Shown here one piece after another: positions 28,715 to 38,798 of a stretch of 64,000 nucleotides of DNA. This DNA comes from CAWJLE01 sp963843645 (GTDB lineage Bacteria > Chloroflexota > Anaerolineae > DAOTYC01). The notes under the pieces were generated by a model that was given only the letters and a program-made list of their open reading frames with translations, did no database searches and had not been told where the DNA came from. The first letter of the stretch is position 1, and the number at the start of each line of letters is the position of its first letter. A program made the translations under genes and the position numbers. The stretch is from contig CAWJLE010000007.1 in assembly GCA_963843645.1 (NCBI GenBank), forward strand, positions 62,001 through 126,000. Direction: 5' to 3'.

Positions 28715-29028
28715 ATGGCGCAAAAGGCAAGACGAGGTGACTGGGTGCAGATCCACAACGTGATCTGGCAGCCGGGCAACGGGCGTCGCAGGTGCCGGAG
28801 GATACGCAGAAGGTCCCATTGGAAATGTGGTTGAAGGGTTTTCTGAACGAAGCCAGAGGCCGAGATTGGGCAAGAAGTGACCATCACGACGGTGACCGGG
28901 CGGCAGGTGCAGGGACGCTGTCGGCTGATCATGGCCCGCCTATCCGCACAATTTTGGGGAGCCGGTTGCCGAACTGTCTGACCATGGGGCGCGAGCTGCG
29001 CGAAATGCTGGAATCTGGCGGGAAGTGA
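28715..29028 (+). CDS. ortA: 2-amino-4-oxopentanoate thiolase, alpha subunit (frameshifted)
   Basis: The small subunit of the OrtAB thiolase, which in ornithine breakdown splits 2-amino-4-oxopentanoate with CoA to alanine and acetyl-CoA. The start MAQKARRGDWVQIHNVIWQP is followed by VPEDTQKVPLEMWLKGFLNE, the EIGQEVTITTVTGRQVQGR segment and HNFGEPV in other frames. At least three one-base shifts lie between 28775 and 28970. About 104 residues, as in known OrtA proteins. Seven bases separate its stop from the ortB ATG. Confidence 0.8.
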
Positions 29029-29034
29029 GGAACA

Positions 29035-30464
29035 ATGAGCGAGCGAGACGAGCTACCAAACGGTGATGTCGCGCCGCGCCGAAATCACCCGGAAGGCGGT
29101 CGGGCATCGACTACGCTGAATTCGAGCGCAGCCCCATCGCGTTCGACTACGAAGGGTTGATGGAGCAGGCCGGCTACTCGCTCGAGCCGAAGTGCAGCGG
29201 ATCCAGCGGTTGACTCAGGTGGGCAACACGCCGCTGGTCGAGCTGCGGAACGTGACTGCGCTGGTCCGCAAGCTGGCCCAGCCCGGCAAGGGCGCGCGGA
29301 TCTTCCTGAAGGACGAGTCCGCCAATCCGTCGGGCAGCTTCAAGGACCGCCGCGCGTCGGTCGCGGTGTATCGGGCGAAGCAGCAAGGCTACCCCGGCAC
29401 CGCCTGCGCCAGCAGCGGCAACTACGCCGCCGCCGTGGCCTCCCAGTCCGCGAAGTGGGGGCTGAAGTGCATCGTCGTGCAGGAAGTGTACGACAGCCTG
29501 GGGCGAGGGCCAGCCGGAGATCGTGGAGAAGGGCCGCGCCTGCGAGGCGTATGGCGCCGAGGTCTGGCAGCTGACGGTCGGCCCCGAGCTGTTCTACGTG
29601 TTTCTCCGCCTGCTGGACGAGACCGGATATTTCAGCGCTTCGCTGTATACGCCGTTTGCCATCGCCGGCATTGAGACGCTGGGCTACGAGATCGGCGAGC
29701 AGATGAAGGCCACGGAGGGCCGTGCGCCGGACGCCGTGATCGTCACCCACGCGGGCGGCGGCAACGTCACCGGCACCGCCCGAGGATTGCGCAAGGCCGG
29801 CTGCGCGGACACGCAGATCATCGCGGCCAGCGTCGACCTGCGCGGTCTGCACATGGCCAGCGACCACGATTTCAATCTGAAGTCGTTCACGACCGGGCAC
29901 ACCGGTTTCGGCGTGCCGTTCGCGACGTTCCCCGATCGCGCGGACGTCCCCCGCAACGCGGCCCGCGCACTGCGGTACCTGGACCGCTACACGCTGGTGA
30001 CGCAGGGCGAGGTGTTCTTCGCCACCGAAATGCTGGCCCAGCTGGAAGGTATGGAGCGCGGTCCGGCCGGCAATACGTCACTGGCGGCGGCCTTCTGCGT
30101 GGCGCAGGAGATGGACCGGGATCAGATCCTGGTCATCAGCGAGACGGAGTACACCGGCGCCGGCAAACACCCCACGGCCCAGCTGACCTTCGCCCGGCAG
30201 AACGGCGTCCGGGTCGAGCGTGGCGATCCGCGCGATAACCGCCCGGGCCAGGCGATCGTCATTCCGCGGCACCCGGCGATGATGTCGATTGAGGAAATGG
30301 ACCTCGGCGGCATCCGGCGCTCGTACGTGCGGCACGCGCTGAGCGCGGCGCAGGCGGCGGGGCACGAGCCTACGGCGGCGGACGTGGACTTCATGGCCGA
30401 AGACACGCACACCACACCGGAATGGGTCCGGCGGACACTGCAGGCGGCGCCGGCCGCCGGGTGA
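29035..30464 (+). CDS. ortB: 2-amino-4-oxopentanoate thiolase, beta subunit (frameshifted)
   Basis: A PLP-dependent fold-type II (threonine-synthase-like) subunit. From ATG 29035 the order is: an N-terminal helix region; TQVGNTPLVELRNV; the PLP-lysine motif NPSGSFKDRRASVAVYRA; the phosphate-binding ASSGNYAAAVASQSAKWG; and VIVTHAGGGNVTGTARGL. The C-terminal half is long and intact to RRTLQAAPAAG. Shifts occur near 29060-29195 and 29505. About 475 residues combined, matching OrtB. Coupled to ortA. The other known pathway genes (ornithine racemase, aminomutase, diaminopentanoate dehydrogenase) are not in the window. Confidence 0.85.
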
Positions 30465-30548
30465 AGCGAGCCGGCTTTTGCGCTTAAACTTCCGAAGTTT
30501 TGAAAACTCCCAGCACAGACCGCTGGGCGGTGTCGGAAGTTTGGCTAA

Positions 30549-30656
30549 GGCGGGCGGGTGAATTTGGCGCGTGTAGGGGCGACCCTGGGTGGTCGCCCTG
30601 GCCCCAGGGCGACCACCCAGGGTCGCCCCTACACGCGCCAAATTCACCCGCCCGCC
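30549..30656. repeat. Perfect inverted repeat, 53-bp arms, 2-nt loop
   Basis: 30549-30601 and 30604-30656 are exactly complementary with only CC between them, an almost uninterrupted palindrome. Its core (TAGGGGCGACCCTGGGTGGTC) has a half-copy near 28638 and a distant relative near 47080. Lies between ortB and the ClC gene. Confidence 0.95.
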
Positions 30657-30765
30657 ACTTGTTATTCTCCTCCCACCGCGGTAACATATCGATGTACCGA
30701 GCCTCCACGAGGATCGGCCTCCGTCGCTTTCAACCGCTCAGGCAGGCGCGGCCTGGGAGCCCATC

Positions 30766-32550
30766 ATGACCGCTGACCACGAACCACAGAGCCGATCGCT
30801 GGGAACGCCGGGACTCTACGTGTTGTCGATTCTGATCGGCGTCGTCGGCGGCCTGGGCGCCGCGCTGTTTCGCGATTTGATCGCATTCTTCCACAATCTG
30901 CTGTTCTTGGGCCGGCTGTCCGCAGCCTACGACGTCACGGAGCACACGCCGGCGAGTCCCTGGGGCGTGGGAGTGATCCTGGTGCCGGCAGTGGGCGCGC
31001 TCGGCGTGGCGTACCTGGTTAAGAACTTCGCTCCCGAAGCCAAGGGGACCGGCGTGCCGGAGGTCATGGACGCGATCTACTACGGCGGTGCTGCGATCCG
31101 GCCCGTCGTGGCCGTCGTCAAGGCGGTGGCCTCCGCACTGTCCATCGGCAGCGGAGGATCGATAGGCCGAGAAGGGCCGATCATCCAGATCGGGTCGGCA
31201 TTCGGATCCGCCGTGGGCCAGGTCCTGAGCCTGCGGCCGTGGCAGCGCGTCGCTCTGGTGGCGGCCGGCGCCGGGGCCGGCATCGCGGCTACTTTCGACA
31301 CGCCGATCGGCGGCGTGCTGTTCGCCATGGAAATCCTGCTGCACGAAGTGAGCGTGCGGACGCTGGTCCCCGTGGCGCTTGCAGCCGCGACGGCGACGTA
31401 TGTCGGCCGGGTCATCTTCGGCCCTCTTCCCTCGTTCGTCACCTTCCACACGCCCTATTTCCAGGTCCCCGGCCCGGAGCAATTGGTCTTTTTCGCCGGG
31501 CTGGGCGCGCTCCTGGGCCTCGTCTCGGCGCTCTTCATCAAGTCGATCTATGGGTTCGTGGATTTCTTCGATCGGCGAGTCGGCGGCAGCTACTACCGCC
31601 GCCACGTGCTGGGCATGCTGGCGTTCGGCGTCACGATCTACCTGCTGCTGATCACCACGGGCCATTACTACGTCGAGGGTCTCGGCTATGCCACCGTGCA
31701 GGACGTCTTGCTGGATGTGCCCATTCCGTTGCACTTGCTCGTCATCTTGTTTGCACTGAAGCTGTTCGCCACCTCGTTGACGCTGGGCTCCGGCGCTTCG
31801 GGCGGGATCTTCTCGCCCACTTTGTTTCTGGGCGCCACGTTGGGGGCGGCCTACGGTCTCGCCCTGCAGCAGATCTTTCACGCGCTGCCCATCAGCCCCG
31901 CGGCGTTTACGGTGGCGGGCATGGCCGGGGTCGTCGGCGGCGTTACGGGGGCGGCCATGGCCGCAATCGTCATGATCCTGGAGATGACGCTCGACTACAA
32001 CGTCGCCATCCCGGTGGTGATCACCGTGGCCCTCGCCTATGGGATACGCCGCGCCGTGTGCGAGGACACCATATACACGTCGAAGCTCGTTCGACGGGGC
32101 CGGCTCGTGCCACGCGCGTTGTTTCTGAGCCCACTGCAATTGACGATGGCCCGCGACGTCATGGACGTCCACGTCGCGGGGGTGCCCTTCGACGCTCCGG
32201 CCGAACAGCTGGCCCGCACCGTCACGGTGCATCCTGATGCCTCCTGGTTCCTGGTGGAGTCCGGCGGCCGGGTACAGAGCGTCGTCCCCAGGCATCGCGT
32301 GGAATGCGCGCCCAACGGTGGCCCGGAACCGGTGGGCCTCGGCGAGATCGCCGCCGACAGCTACGTCGCCGTGCCGGAGCGTGCGCCGGTGTCCGAGGTC
32401 GTCTCCGCGCTGAGCGAGAGCGGCGCGGCGGTCGCCCTGGTCACGTCCGGCGCCGGTCCCGGTCCCGTTTCGGTGGATGAAGTGCAGGGAGTGGTCACGC
32501 GTCAGGCGATTGCCGACGTCACCGTCGACGCGGCTAAATGGTTCGATTGA
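30766..32550 (+). CDS. ClC-family chloride channel/transporter with C-terminal CBS-like region
   Basis: Intact, 594 residues. About the first 440 residues are membrane-embedded with ClC selectivity motifs: GSGGSIGREGP (residues about 125), GSGASGGIFSPTLFLG (about 343) and the helix-breaking GGVTGAAMAA. The gating Glu (GREGP) is present, which fits either a channel or a H+/Cl- exchanger. The last 150 residues are soluble and look like degenerate CBS domains. Transcribed alone. Confidence 0.92.
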   Translation: MTADHEPQSRSLGTPGLYVLSILIGVVGGLGAALFRDLIAFFHNLLFLGRLSAAYDVTEHTPASPWGVGVILVPAVGALGVAYLVKNFAPEAKGTGVPEVMDAIYYGGAAIRPVVAVVKAVASALSIGSGGSIGREGPIIQIGSAFGSAVGQVLSLRPWQRVALVAAGAGAGIAATFDTPIGGVLFAMEILLHEVSVRTLVPVALAAATATYVGRVIFGPLPSFVTFHTPYFQVPGPEQLVFFAGLGALLGLVSALFIKSIYGFVDFFDRRVGGSYYRRHVLGMLAFGVTIYLLLITTGHYYVEGLGYATVQDVLLDVPIPLHLLVILFALKLFATSLTLGSGASGGIFSPTLFLGATLGAAYGLALQQIFHALPISPAAFTVAGMAGVVGGVTGAAMAAIVMILEMTLDYNVAIPVVITVALAYGIRRAVCEDTIYTSKLVRRGRLVPRALFLSPLQLTMARDVMDVHVAGVPFDAPAEQLARTVTVHPDASWFLVESGGRVQSVVPRHRVECAPNGGPEPVGLGEIAADSYVAVPERAPVSEVVSALSESGAAVALVTSGAGPGPVSVDEVQGVVTRQAIADVTVDAAKWFD

Positions 32551-32578
32551 GTTCTCGGGCTTTTTAGGCGGATACCGT

Positions 32579-32607
32579 TTGACGTTATGCCGTTCTGGTG
32601 TTACAAT
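32579..32607 (+). promoter_or_regulatory. Sigma70-type promoter for the yceD-rpmF operon
   Basis: TTGACG and TACAAT with a 17-bp spacer; predicted transcript start about 30 nt before the yceD ATG. Confidence 0.7.
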
Positions 32608-32643
32608 CTCTGTCTGCATACAACAGACAGCGGTGAGGCAATT

Positions 32644-33177
32644 ATGTCGGACAATAGTAATACGCAGTTTAACGTCGCTCAGCTGTTGAAATCGACCGTG
32701 GGTGCGACCCGGCAGTACGAAGTAGAGGCTACCGTTCCAAGCCTGAGTGAGGAGGCCAGGCTGACCAAGCCGGTAACCGGGGAGGTGCGATTGACCCGGA
32801 CCCAACAAGGAATTCTGGCCCAGGGGCACTTTCAGACTGAAGCCGAGCTCACTTGTGATCGGTGCCTGGAGCCGTTTGAATCGGTGATCGAGTTCGACGT
32901 GGAGGAGGAGTTCGTACCCACGACCGACGTGAATACCGGCAAATGGCTGAAGCTGGAAGAGACCGACCCGGCGTTGTTGATCAACGAGCACCATCTCCTC
33001 GATCTCGAGGAGGTTTTCCGGCAGGCGATTGTGTTGGCGGTGCCGATGCACCCGATCTGCCGGTCAGGTTGTGCGGGGCTTTGCCCGCAGTGCGGTAAGA
33101 ATCTTAATGAAGGCCCATGTGACTGTGTTCAGGACGAAGTCGACCCACGCTGGCAAAAGCTGCGTGAGCTGAAGTAG
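32644..33177 (+). CDS. yceD: YceD/DUF177 family protein
   Basis: A 177-residue product starting at ATG after GTGAGGCAA. It contains the conserved zinc-like pattern ELTCDRCLEPFE and, near the C-terminus, CRSGCAGLCPQCGKNLNEGP, the YceD hallmark. It lies directly upstream of rpmF as in most bacteria. The family is linked to large-subunit rRNA accumulation. Confidence 0.9.
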   Translation: MSDNSNTQFNVAQLLKSTVGATRQYEVEATVPSLSEEARLTKPVTGEVRLTRTQQGILAQGHFQTEAELTCDRCLEPFESVIEFDVEEEFVPTTDVNTGKWLKLEETDPALLINEHHLLDLEEVFRQAIVLAVPMHPICRSGCAGLCPQCGKNLNEGPCDCVQDEVDPRWQKLRELK

Positions 33178-33243
33178 CGGCGGGGCCCGCATTACGGATA
33201 TCACGATTGCTCAACGAGCTGCTTTGAAAGGAGTCATTAGGGA

Positions 33244-33450
33244 ATGGCACCTCTGCCGAAAAGGAAACTCTCGAAGGGTCGTCGCGATCGTCGTCGCGCG
33301 CACGACTTTCTGACGCCGGTCAGCCTGGTGGCCTGTCCGCAGTGCCACGCCATGCGTCCGCATCATCAGGTATGTCCTTCTTGTGGGAGCTACAACGGGG
33401 TGGAAGTCCTGAAGATCGAAACGAAGAAGAAAACACCGAAGCCCGAATAG
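33244..33450 (+). CDS. rpmF: 50S ribosomal protein L32
   Basis: A 68-residue basic protein beginning MAPLPKRKLSKGRRDRRRAH, with the zinc-ribbon cysteines CPQC and CPSC. Intact and normal length. The second gene of the yceD-rpmF-fab operon. Confidence 0.96.
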   Translation: MAPLPKRKLSKGRRDRRRAHDFLTPVSLVACPQCHAMRPHHQVCPSCGSYNGVEVLKIETKKKTPKPE

Positions 33451-33469
33451 GGCCTATGGCATTTGGGAT

Positions 33470-33612
33470 GGCGGATGCGGGTATTCGGATCCAAAATCTC
33501 AAGTGGGGTTTGGGATTGCGGATTGCGGATTCCAAATCCGCAGTCCGGCTGTCCAAACACCATTTGGGGGTTTTGGATTTGAAACCCGCAATTCGCAATC
33601 CAGATGCCACCG
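33470..33612. repeat. Short direct and inverted repeats between rpmF and fabK
   Basis: GGATTGCGGATT is repeated and faces AATCCGCAGTCC and CGCAATTCGCAATCC, giving a folded segment; TTTGGGATT and TTTGGATTT also recur. Noncoding by appearance. Confidence 0.6.
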
Positions 33613-33644
33613 TTGGTGGCCCATTCCAGGTGATGAGGGGAGCA

Positions 33645-34586
33645 ATGATTCGAACGGCGCTGACTGATCTGGTCGGAATTCGCCACCCTATCATCCAGGG
33701 AGGGATGGCCTGGGTGGCGACCGCGGAGTTGGCGGCCGCCGTCTCCGAAGCCGGTGCCTGGGGATCGTAGGCGGCGGGAACAATCCGCCGGACTACGTTT
33801 TGGACCAGGTGCAGAGTCAAGAGCTGGACTCAGGAGCCTTTCGGTGTCAATATCCCCCTCTTCTCTTCCTTCATCCAGGATATCATCGACATCTGCATCC
33901 AAGAGAAGGTGGCCGTCGTCACGACCGGGGCGGGCAATCCCGGGCCGTTCATCGGCGACCTGAAGCGTGCGGGCATCGTGATCATTCCCGTGGTCGCGTC
34001 GGTGGCCCTCGCGCGGCGGCTCGTCCGCGCTGGGCGTGGATGCGGTCGTGGCGGAGGGCACCGAATCCGGCGGGCACGTCGGCGACGTCGGCACGCTGGC
34101 CCTCGTGCCGCAGGTGATGGATGCGGTGGACGTTCCGGTCATCGCCGCCGGCGGCATCGCGGATGGACGAGGCCTGGCGGCGGCGCTGGCGCTGGGCGCC
34201 GCGGGCATTCAGATGGGCACGCGGTTCATCTGCACGACAGAATGCATCGCGCACGACAACTATAAGCAGATGATTCTGAAGGCCCGGATCGTTCGACGAT
34301 CACCACCGGGCACAGTGTGGGGCACCCGGTGCGGACGATCAAGAATCGCATGAGCCGCGCCTTCGATGACCTGGAAAAGCAGGGCGCTTCGGAGGCGGAG
34401 GTGATCGAGTTTGGGACGGGGAGTCTGCGTCGGGCGGCGATTGACGGGGACGTAGCGCGCGGGTCCTTCATGTGCGGGCAGATCGCGGGCATGATCGACG
34501 ACGTCGTCTGCGCGGACGAACTGATGACGCGAATGGTGGCCGAGGCGGAGAGAATTCTCCGCTCGCTGCCGTCTTTGATCGACTAG
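33645..34586 (+). CDS. fabK: FabK-type enoyl-ACP reductase II / nitronate monooxygenase family (frameshifted)
   Basis: An FMN-dependent TIM-barrel enzyme. The ATG at 33645 follows GAGGGGAGCA. Conserved parts are RHPIIQGGMAWVATAELAAA, then after a shift VAVVTTGAGNPGPFIGDLK, then GVDAVVAEGTESGGHVGDVG, PVIAAGGIADGRGLAAALAL and GIQMGTRF. Shifts near 33765, 33820, 34020 and 34295. The position next to fabD and fabG favours enoyl-ACP reductase over nitronate monooxygenase. About 314 residues. Confidence 0.85.
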
Positions 34587-34656
34587 AGGCTTGCACGGGG
34601 TTCTCGGAATCCTGCCGGGTCGTCCGAAAATTCGGAAGTTTGAGGAGAACCGGCCG

Positions 34657-35592
34657 ATGAAACTCGCGCTTCTGTTCCCGGGGCAGGGCTCTCAGAAAGT
34701 GGGCATGGGCGCTGACCTGTACGAGTCGTACCCAGCCGCTCGCTGCGGTCTTCGACCTGGCCGACGAGATTCTCGGCTTTCGATTGTCGCGGCTGTGCTT
34801 CGAGGGACCGGAGGCGGAGCTGACGGATACGGCCAATGCGCAGCCGGCCATTCTGGTGACGAGCCTGGCGCTGTACGCGGCGCTGAGCGACCGCATCCAG
34901 CCGGGTGATTGCGTGGCGGGTCACAGCCTGGGCGAGTACACGGCCCTGGTCGTGGCGGGGAGCCTGGCGGCCCCCGATGCGATACGATTGACCCGACAGC
35001 GCGGCGAGTGGATGAAGAAGGCCGGCGACGTTGCGCCCGGCGGCATGGCCGCCATATTGAATATGGAAGATGCGCCCATCGAGACCGCCTGCCAGCAGGC
35101 GCGCGATGAGACGGGCGGTGTGGTGCAGATTGCCAATTACAACTCGCCGGGCCAGATCGTCATTTCCGGCGACGTGAAGCACGCTGGATCGGGCGGTGGA
35201 GCTGCTCAAGGAGCGGGGCGCGCGGCGAGTCATTCCGCTGGCGGTCAGCGTGGCGACGCACTCGCCTCTGATGGCGTACGCGTCGCGATGGCCTGAAGAA
35301 GGCGATCGGTGCGGTGAACCTGGCCGCGCCGGCGGTGCCGGTGATCGGCAACGTGAGCGGCGAAGCGCTGTCCTCGGCGGCTGAGATCGAGCAGGAGCTG
35401 ATGGCCCAGCTGACCTCGCCGGTGCGCTGGACGAAGTCGGTCAATGCGATGCTGGCGCGCGGCGTGGAGCACTTCGTCGAGATCGGTCCGGGGACGGTCC
35501 TGACCGGGCTGGTGCGGCGGGTCAAGAAGGACGCGAAGGTGACGAACATCAACGACGCGGCGTCGTTGCGGGCATTCCTGGAGGGCGCATGA
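34657..35592 (+). CDS. fabD: Malonyl-CoA:ACP transacylase (frameshifted)
   Basis: Loads malonyl groups onto acyl carrier protein. MKLALLFPGQGSQKVGMGAD is the standard N-terminus; the active-site Ser is in GHSLGEYTALV (about residue 90). VSVATHSPLM carries the catalytic His, and VEIGPGTVLTGLVRR is near the C-terminus. Frame changes near 34740, 35185 and 35290. About 311 residues. ATGA overlap with fabG. Confidence 0.93.
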
Positions 35593-36363
35593 GCGAGGAA
35601 CGACCCAGGCCCCGGCTCTGGGATTCAAAGGACGCGTGGCGATCGTGACCGGAGGTTCGCGTGGCATCGGCCGGGCGGTGGCGCTTCGGCTGGCGGCACT
35701 GGGCGTGAAGGTGGTGGTCAATTACAACAGCCACACCGAAGCGGCCGAAGCCGTGATCGAACAGATCCGGGGAGCCGGCGGCGAGGCGGTTGCGATCGCG
35801 GCCAACGTCAGCGACGTGTCCGCGCGCAGAGACTGGTGGACGAATCGCTGGCGGCGTACGGTCGGGTCGACATCCTGGTGAACAATGCAGGCTTGACGCG
35901 CGACAATTTGCTCATGCGCATGAGCGAGCACGACTGGGACCTGGTTATGAACACCAACCTGAAAGGCGCGTTCAACTGCCTCAAGAGCGTGACGAAGCCG
36001 ATGTTGAAACAGCGCTATGGGCGCGTCGTCAACATTACTTCGGTGTCCGGCCTGGCGGGGAATGCGGGCCAGGCGAATTACTCGGCGGCCAAGGCGGGCC
36101 TGGTGGGTCTGACGAAGGCTGCCGCAAAGGAGTTGGGTTCGCGCAACATTACCGTGAACGCCGTGGCGCCCGGTTTCATCGAAACGGACCTGACCGCCGG
36201 GCTGCCCGAGGATCTCAAGCAGGCAGCGGTGAACCTGACGCCGCTGGGTCGCTGGGGTCGGCCGGAGGAAGTGGCGGATGCCGTCGCGTTCCTCGCTTCG
36301 GACGAAGCGGCATTCATCACCGGTCAGGTGCTGTCGGTTGACGGCGGATTCGTGATGCAGTAG
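35589..36363 (+). CDS. fabG: 3-oxoacyl-ACP reductase (frameshifted)
   Basis: An SDR enzyme of fatty-acid elongation. The ATG overlaps the fabD stop. VAIVTGGSRGIGRAVALRLA is the cofactor motif, NNAG follows, and the catalytic tetrad is visible as Ser in NITSVSGLAGNAGQ and YSAAKAGL. The C-terminus VLSVDGGFVMQ is classical. A shift in the first 30 bp and another near 35825 are the only defects. Confidence 0.94.
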
Positions 36364-36406
36364 CATTCGACGTTGCCGGTCGCAGCGCGCCGGACGGAGA
36401 TCATTC

Positions 36407-36757
36407 ATGGAAGACAGACTCGGCAAAGTAACGATAGCTCCCGACGTGCTGGTGACGATCGTGCGGCTGACCACGCTGTCGATTCCCGGCGTAACCCGAA
36501 TGAGCGGCAGCTTGACGGGCAACGTGGATCGCTTTCTCGGCCGGGCGCACATCGGTGAAGGCGTTAGAATCGAAATTGAAGATGACTCAGTTGCTGTTGA
36601 GCTTCACATAATTGTTGAGCCCAAGGCCAACATGTTGAAGCTGGGCCGGGCCATCCAGGCGGAGGTCGCGCGGGCGATCTCGGACATGGTAGGAATGGCC
36701 GTCAGGCAGATCAACGTGTACATCGACAACGTCGATGTAGACCGCCAGGCCGTTTGA
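36407..36757 (+). CDS. Asp23/Gls24-family envelope stress protein
   Basis: 116 residues, intact. KVTIAPDVLVTIVRLTTLSI, then PGV, and VELHIIVEPKANM are characteristic of the Asp23 (DUF322) family, often found just upstream of nusB, as here. Asp23 of Staphylococcus sits at the membrane; role here inferred only. Confidence 0.88.
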   Translation: MEDRLGKVTIAPDVLVTIVRLTTLSIPGVTRMSGSLTGNVDRFLGRAHIGEGVRIEIEDDSVAVELHIIVEPKANMLKLGRAIQAEVARAISDMVGMAVRQINVYIDNVDVDRQAV

Positions 36758-36773
36758 AAGGCTAGAAGACGTC

Positions 36774-37262
36774 GTGAAGGTTCGTACTCGAGCAAGGATC
36801 GTCGCTCTACAGGCACTTTTCGAAATCGATTGCGTGGGGCACGATCCCCAGGTAGTACTCGAATATCGGTTGGAAGACAGTGATTTGCCGCCGGCCGGGC
36901 GCTCGTTCGTGCACATGCTCGTCGAGGGTGTTCTCGCGCGAACGAAGGCGCTGGATGACCTGATTGCGAGGTATGCGCCAGAGTGGCCGGTGGATCAGAT
37001 GGCGATCATCGACCGGAACATTCTGCGCATTGCCATTTATGAGATTGCCACGTCAGAAAACACGCCGATCAAGGTGGCGATCAACGAAGCGGTCGAGTTG
37101 GCGAAGGTTTTCGGCAGCGGCAGTTCACGCCGCTTCGTGAACGGGGTGTTAGGGTCTTTCGTCGCGCAGGGTGGACGTTTGACCTGGAAGGACAACGGGC
37201 CGGAGACGCCCTCCGGCGGACAGGATTCGCTCCAGGTCGAGACCTGGAAATGGGGTGAGCAG
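36774..37262 (+). CDS. nusB: Transcription antitermination factor NusB
   Basis: The GTG at 36774 starts VKVRTRARIVALQALFEIDC. The NusB core includes IARYAPEWPVDQMAIIDRNI, then LRIAIYEI and INEAVELAKVFGSGSSRRFV, then NGVLG. After the domain the frame has no stop and runs through about 30 unrelated residues into the Tat protein start at 37263, so the reading frame is a NusB-Tat fusion of 366 residues. A stop in the neighbouring frame (TGA at 37257) sits just before the Tat ATG. A one-base error near 37180 would explain the fusion. Confidence 0.9.
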
Positions 37263-37874
37263 ATGAATCTTCTGGGCATCGGGCCTGGGGAACTGGTCCT
37301 GATTCTCATCATCGCGGTCATCGTCCTCGGGCCTGACAAGATTCCGGAAACGATGAGAACGATTGGTAAGACGATGCGCGAAATCCGCGCGATTACCGAG
37401 GGTTTTCAGAAAGAACTGAACAAAGAGCTGGCCGAGGTGACCAAAGAGCCGCCGGCGAAACCTGCCCCGGCTGAGACCGCGCCGGCGTCGACGTCGACTG
37501 AGACGCCGAGCGAGCAGCCGGCCGCCGCCAGTGCGGAGTTGCCGCCCCCCTACGACGGCATCGAAACGCCGCCCGTCCAGTACGCGCCGGAAGACGGCGC
37601 GGGGCAAGAACCGGCGCCGCCGAATGGGGCTGACCCGGCCCCCGAAGCCGGCGAGAAGGTCGAAGGGCCGCTGCCGGCCGACGCCGGTCCGGCGATCGCT
37701 GAAGCCGCCCAGTCCGCCCCGGCAATCGAGCCGGTCGCGGAGGCGAACGTGGAGGAGAAACCCGCACCGAAGGATGGAGCCAACCTGCCGTCGGCGGTCC
37801 TGGCAGAGCCAGACGCCGTCGAATCGGCTGCTCCAGTGACTACGGACGGGCATAATGGGCGGAATGACAGTTAG
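37263..37874 (+). CDS. tatA: Sec-independent translocase protein TatA/TatB
   Basis: The ATG at 37263 has its own ribosome site (GGGGTGAGC). Residues 1-22 form the short membrane helix (GIGPGELVLILIIAVIVLG), followed by PDKIPETMRTIGKTMREIR, the amphipathic helix. The C-terminal tail is long, Pro/Ala/Glu-rich and disordered (about residues 60-203). TatB is possible from the helix sequence. Works with TatC just downstream. Confidence 0.88.
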   Translation: MNLLGIGPGELVLILIIAVIVLGPDKIPETMRTIGKTMREIRAITEGFQKELNKELAEVTKEPPAKPAPAETAPASTSTETPSEQPAAASAELPPPYDGIETPPVQYAPEDGAGQEPAPPNGADPAPEAGEKVEGPLPADAGPAIAEAAQSAPAIEPVAEANVEEKPAPKDGANLPSAVLAEPDAVESAAPVTTDGHNGRNDS

Positions 37875-37921
37875 CGCGACACGAGCGCGTCGCTTTGTGT
37901 ACGTAACGGAGAGTAACCCGT

Positions 37922-38677
37922 ATGGCTGCTGATGCAAAACAAACATTAGACGAAATCACCAGAATGACCATTATGGAGCACCTGACTGAGCTGCGAGAGC
38001 GACTGATCAAGTCCGTCGTGGCTCTCCTGGGCGGCACGGTGGTCAGCATGGCCTTCACCACGCAATTCTTGAAGATTCTCATTGCTCCGATGGGCGACCG
38101 GCATCCTATCTCGCTGCGGCCCACAGAGACCATCATGATGTACTTCAAAGTCGCGCTGATCATGGGCGCGGTACTGGCCATGCCGGTCATCATCTACCAG
38201 CTCATCCGATTCATACTGCCCGGACTGACCGACCAGGAGAAGAAGTATCTCAAGGTAATCGTGCCCGGAGCGACCGGCCTGTTCGCCACGGGCGTGGCTT
38301 TTGCGGCTTTTGTCATGCTGCCGTTCACCATCCAGTATCTGCAGTCTTTCTTGTCTGACATCATCCAGCCGACCTACTCCATCGACTACTACATCTCTTT
38401 TGTGACGACGCTGATGTTCTGGGTGGGGGTGGTGTTCGAGACACCGCTCATCATGGCTTTTCTGGCGCGGCTGGGAATCTTGCCGCCCCAGACTCTGACG
38501 AAGAATCGCAAGTACGCTATCGTGGGGCTCGCTGTCCTGGCCGCAGTGATCACGCCCACGCCCGATCCGGTCAACATGGCGCTGGTAATGTTGCCCTTAA
38601 TCGCGTTGTACGAAATAGGCGTCATTCTGGCGAAGCTCCTGTACAAGGGGCCCAGAGTGCCTCGCACCACTGCCTAG
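37922..38677 (+). CDS. tatC: Sec-independent translocase protein TatC
   Basis: Intact, 251 residues, six membrane segments. TIMEHLTELRERLIKSVVAL is the conserved N-terminus with the signal-binding Glu. LPGLTDQEKKYLKVIVPG, FETPLIMAFLARLGI and VITPTPDPVNMALVMLPL are family motifs. Receptor of the twin-arginine pathway. Confidence 0.96.
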   Translation: MAADAKQTLDEITRMTIMEHLTELRERLIKSVVALLGGTVVSMAFTTQFLKILIAPMGDRHPISLRPTETIMMYFKVALIMGAVLAMPVIIYQLIRFILPGLTDQEKKYLKVIVPGATGLFATGVAFAAFVMLPFTIQYLQSFLSDIIQPTYSIDYYISFVTTLMFWVGVVFETPLIMAFLARLGILPPQTLTKNRKYAIVGLAVLAAVITPTPDPVNMALVMLPLIALYEIGVILAKLLYKGPRVPRTTA

Positions 38678-38798
38678 CCCGCAGAAACGGACCCGATCCG
38701 GGGGCTGAGGAGGGGCGTTTCGGCTCTTCCCCTGCCCCGTGCGGCGAGCAGCACCGAGATTATGGCTGGATTCGGGCCTGAGACGGACAGAGCACGGC

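Noticed and set aside
30730..33051. A 773-residue open frame on the minus strand opposite the ClC and yceD genes
   Set aside because: It mirrors two clearly real plus-strand genes, is rich in His, Arg, Gln and Asp as antisense frames of GC-rich genes are, and has no recognisable motif.
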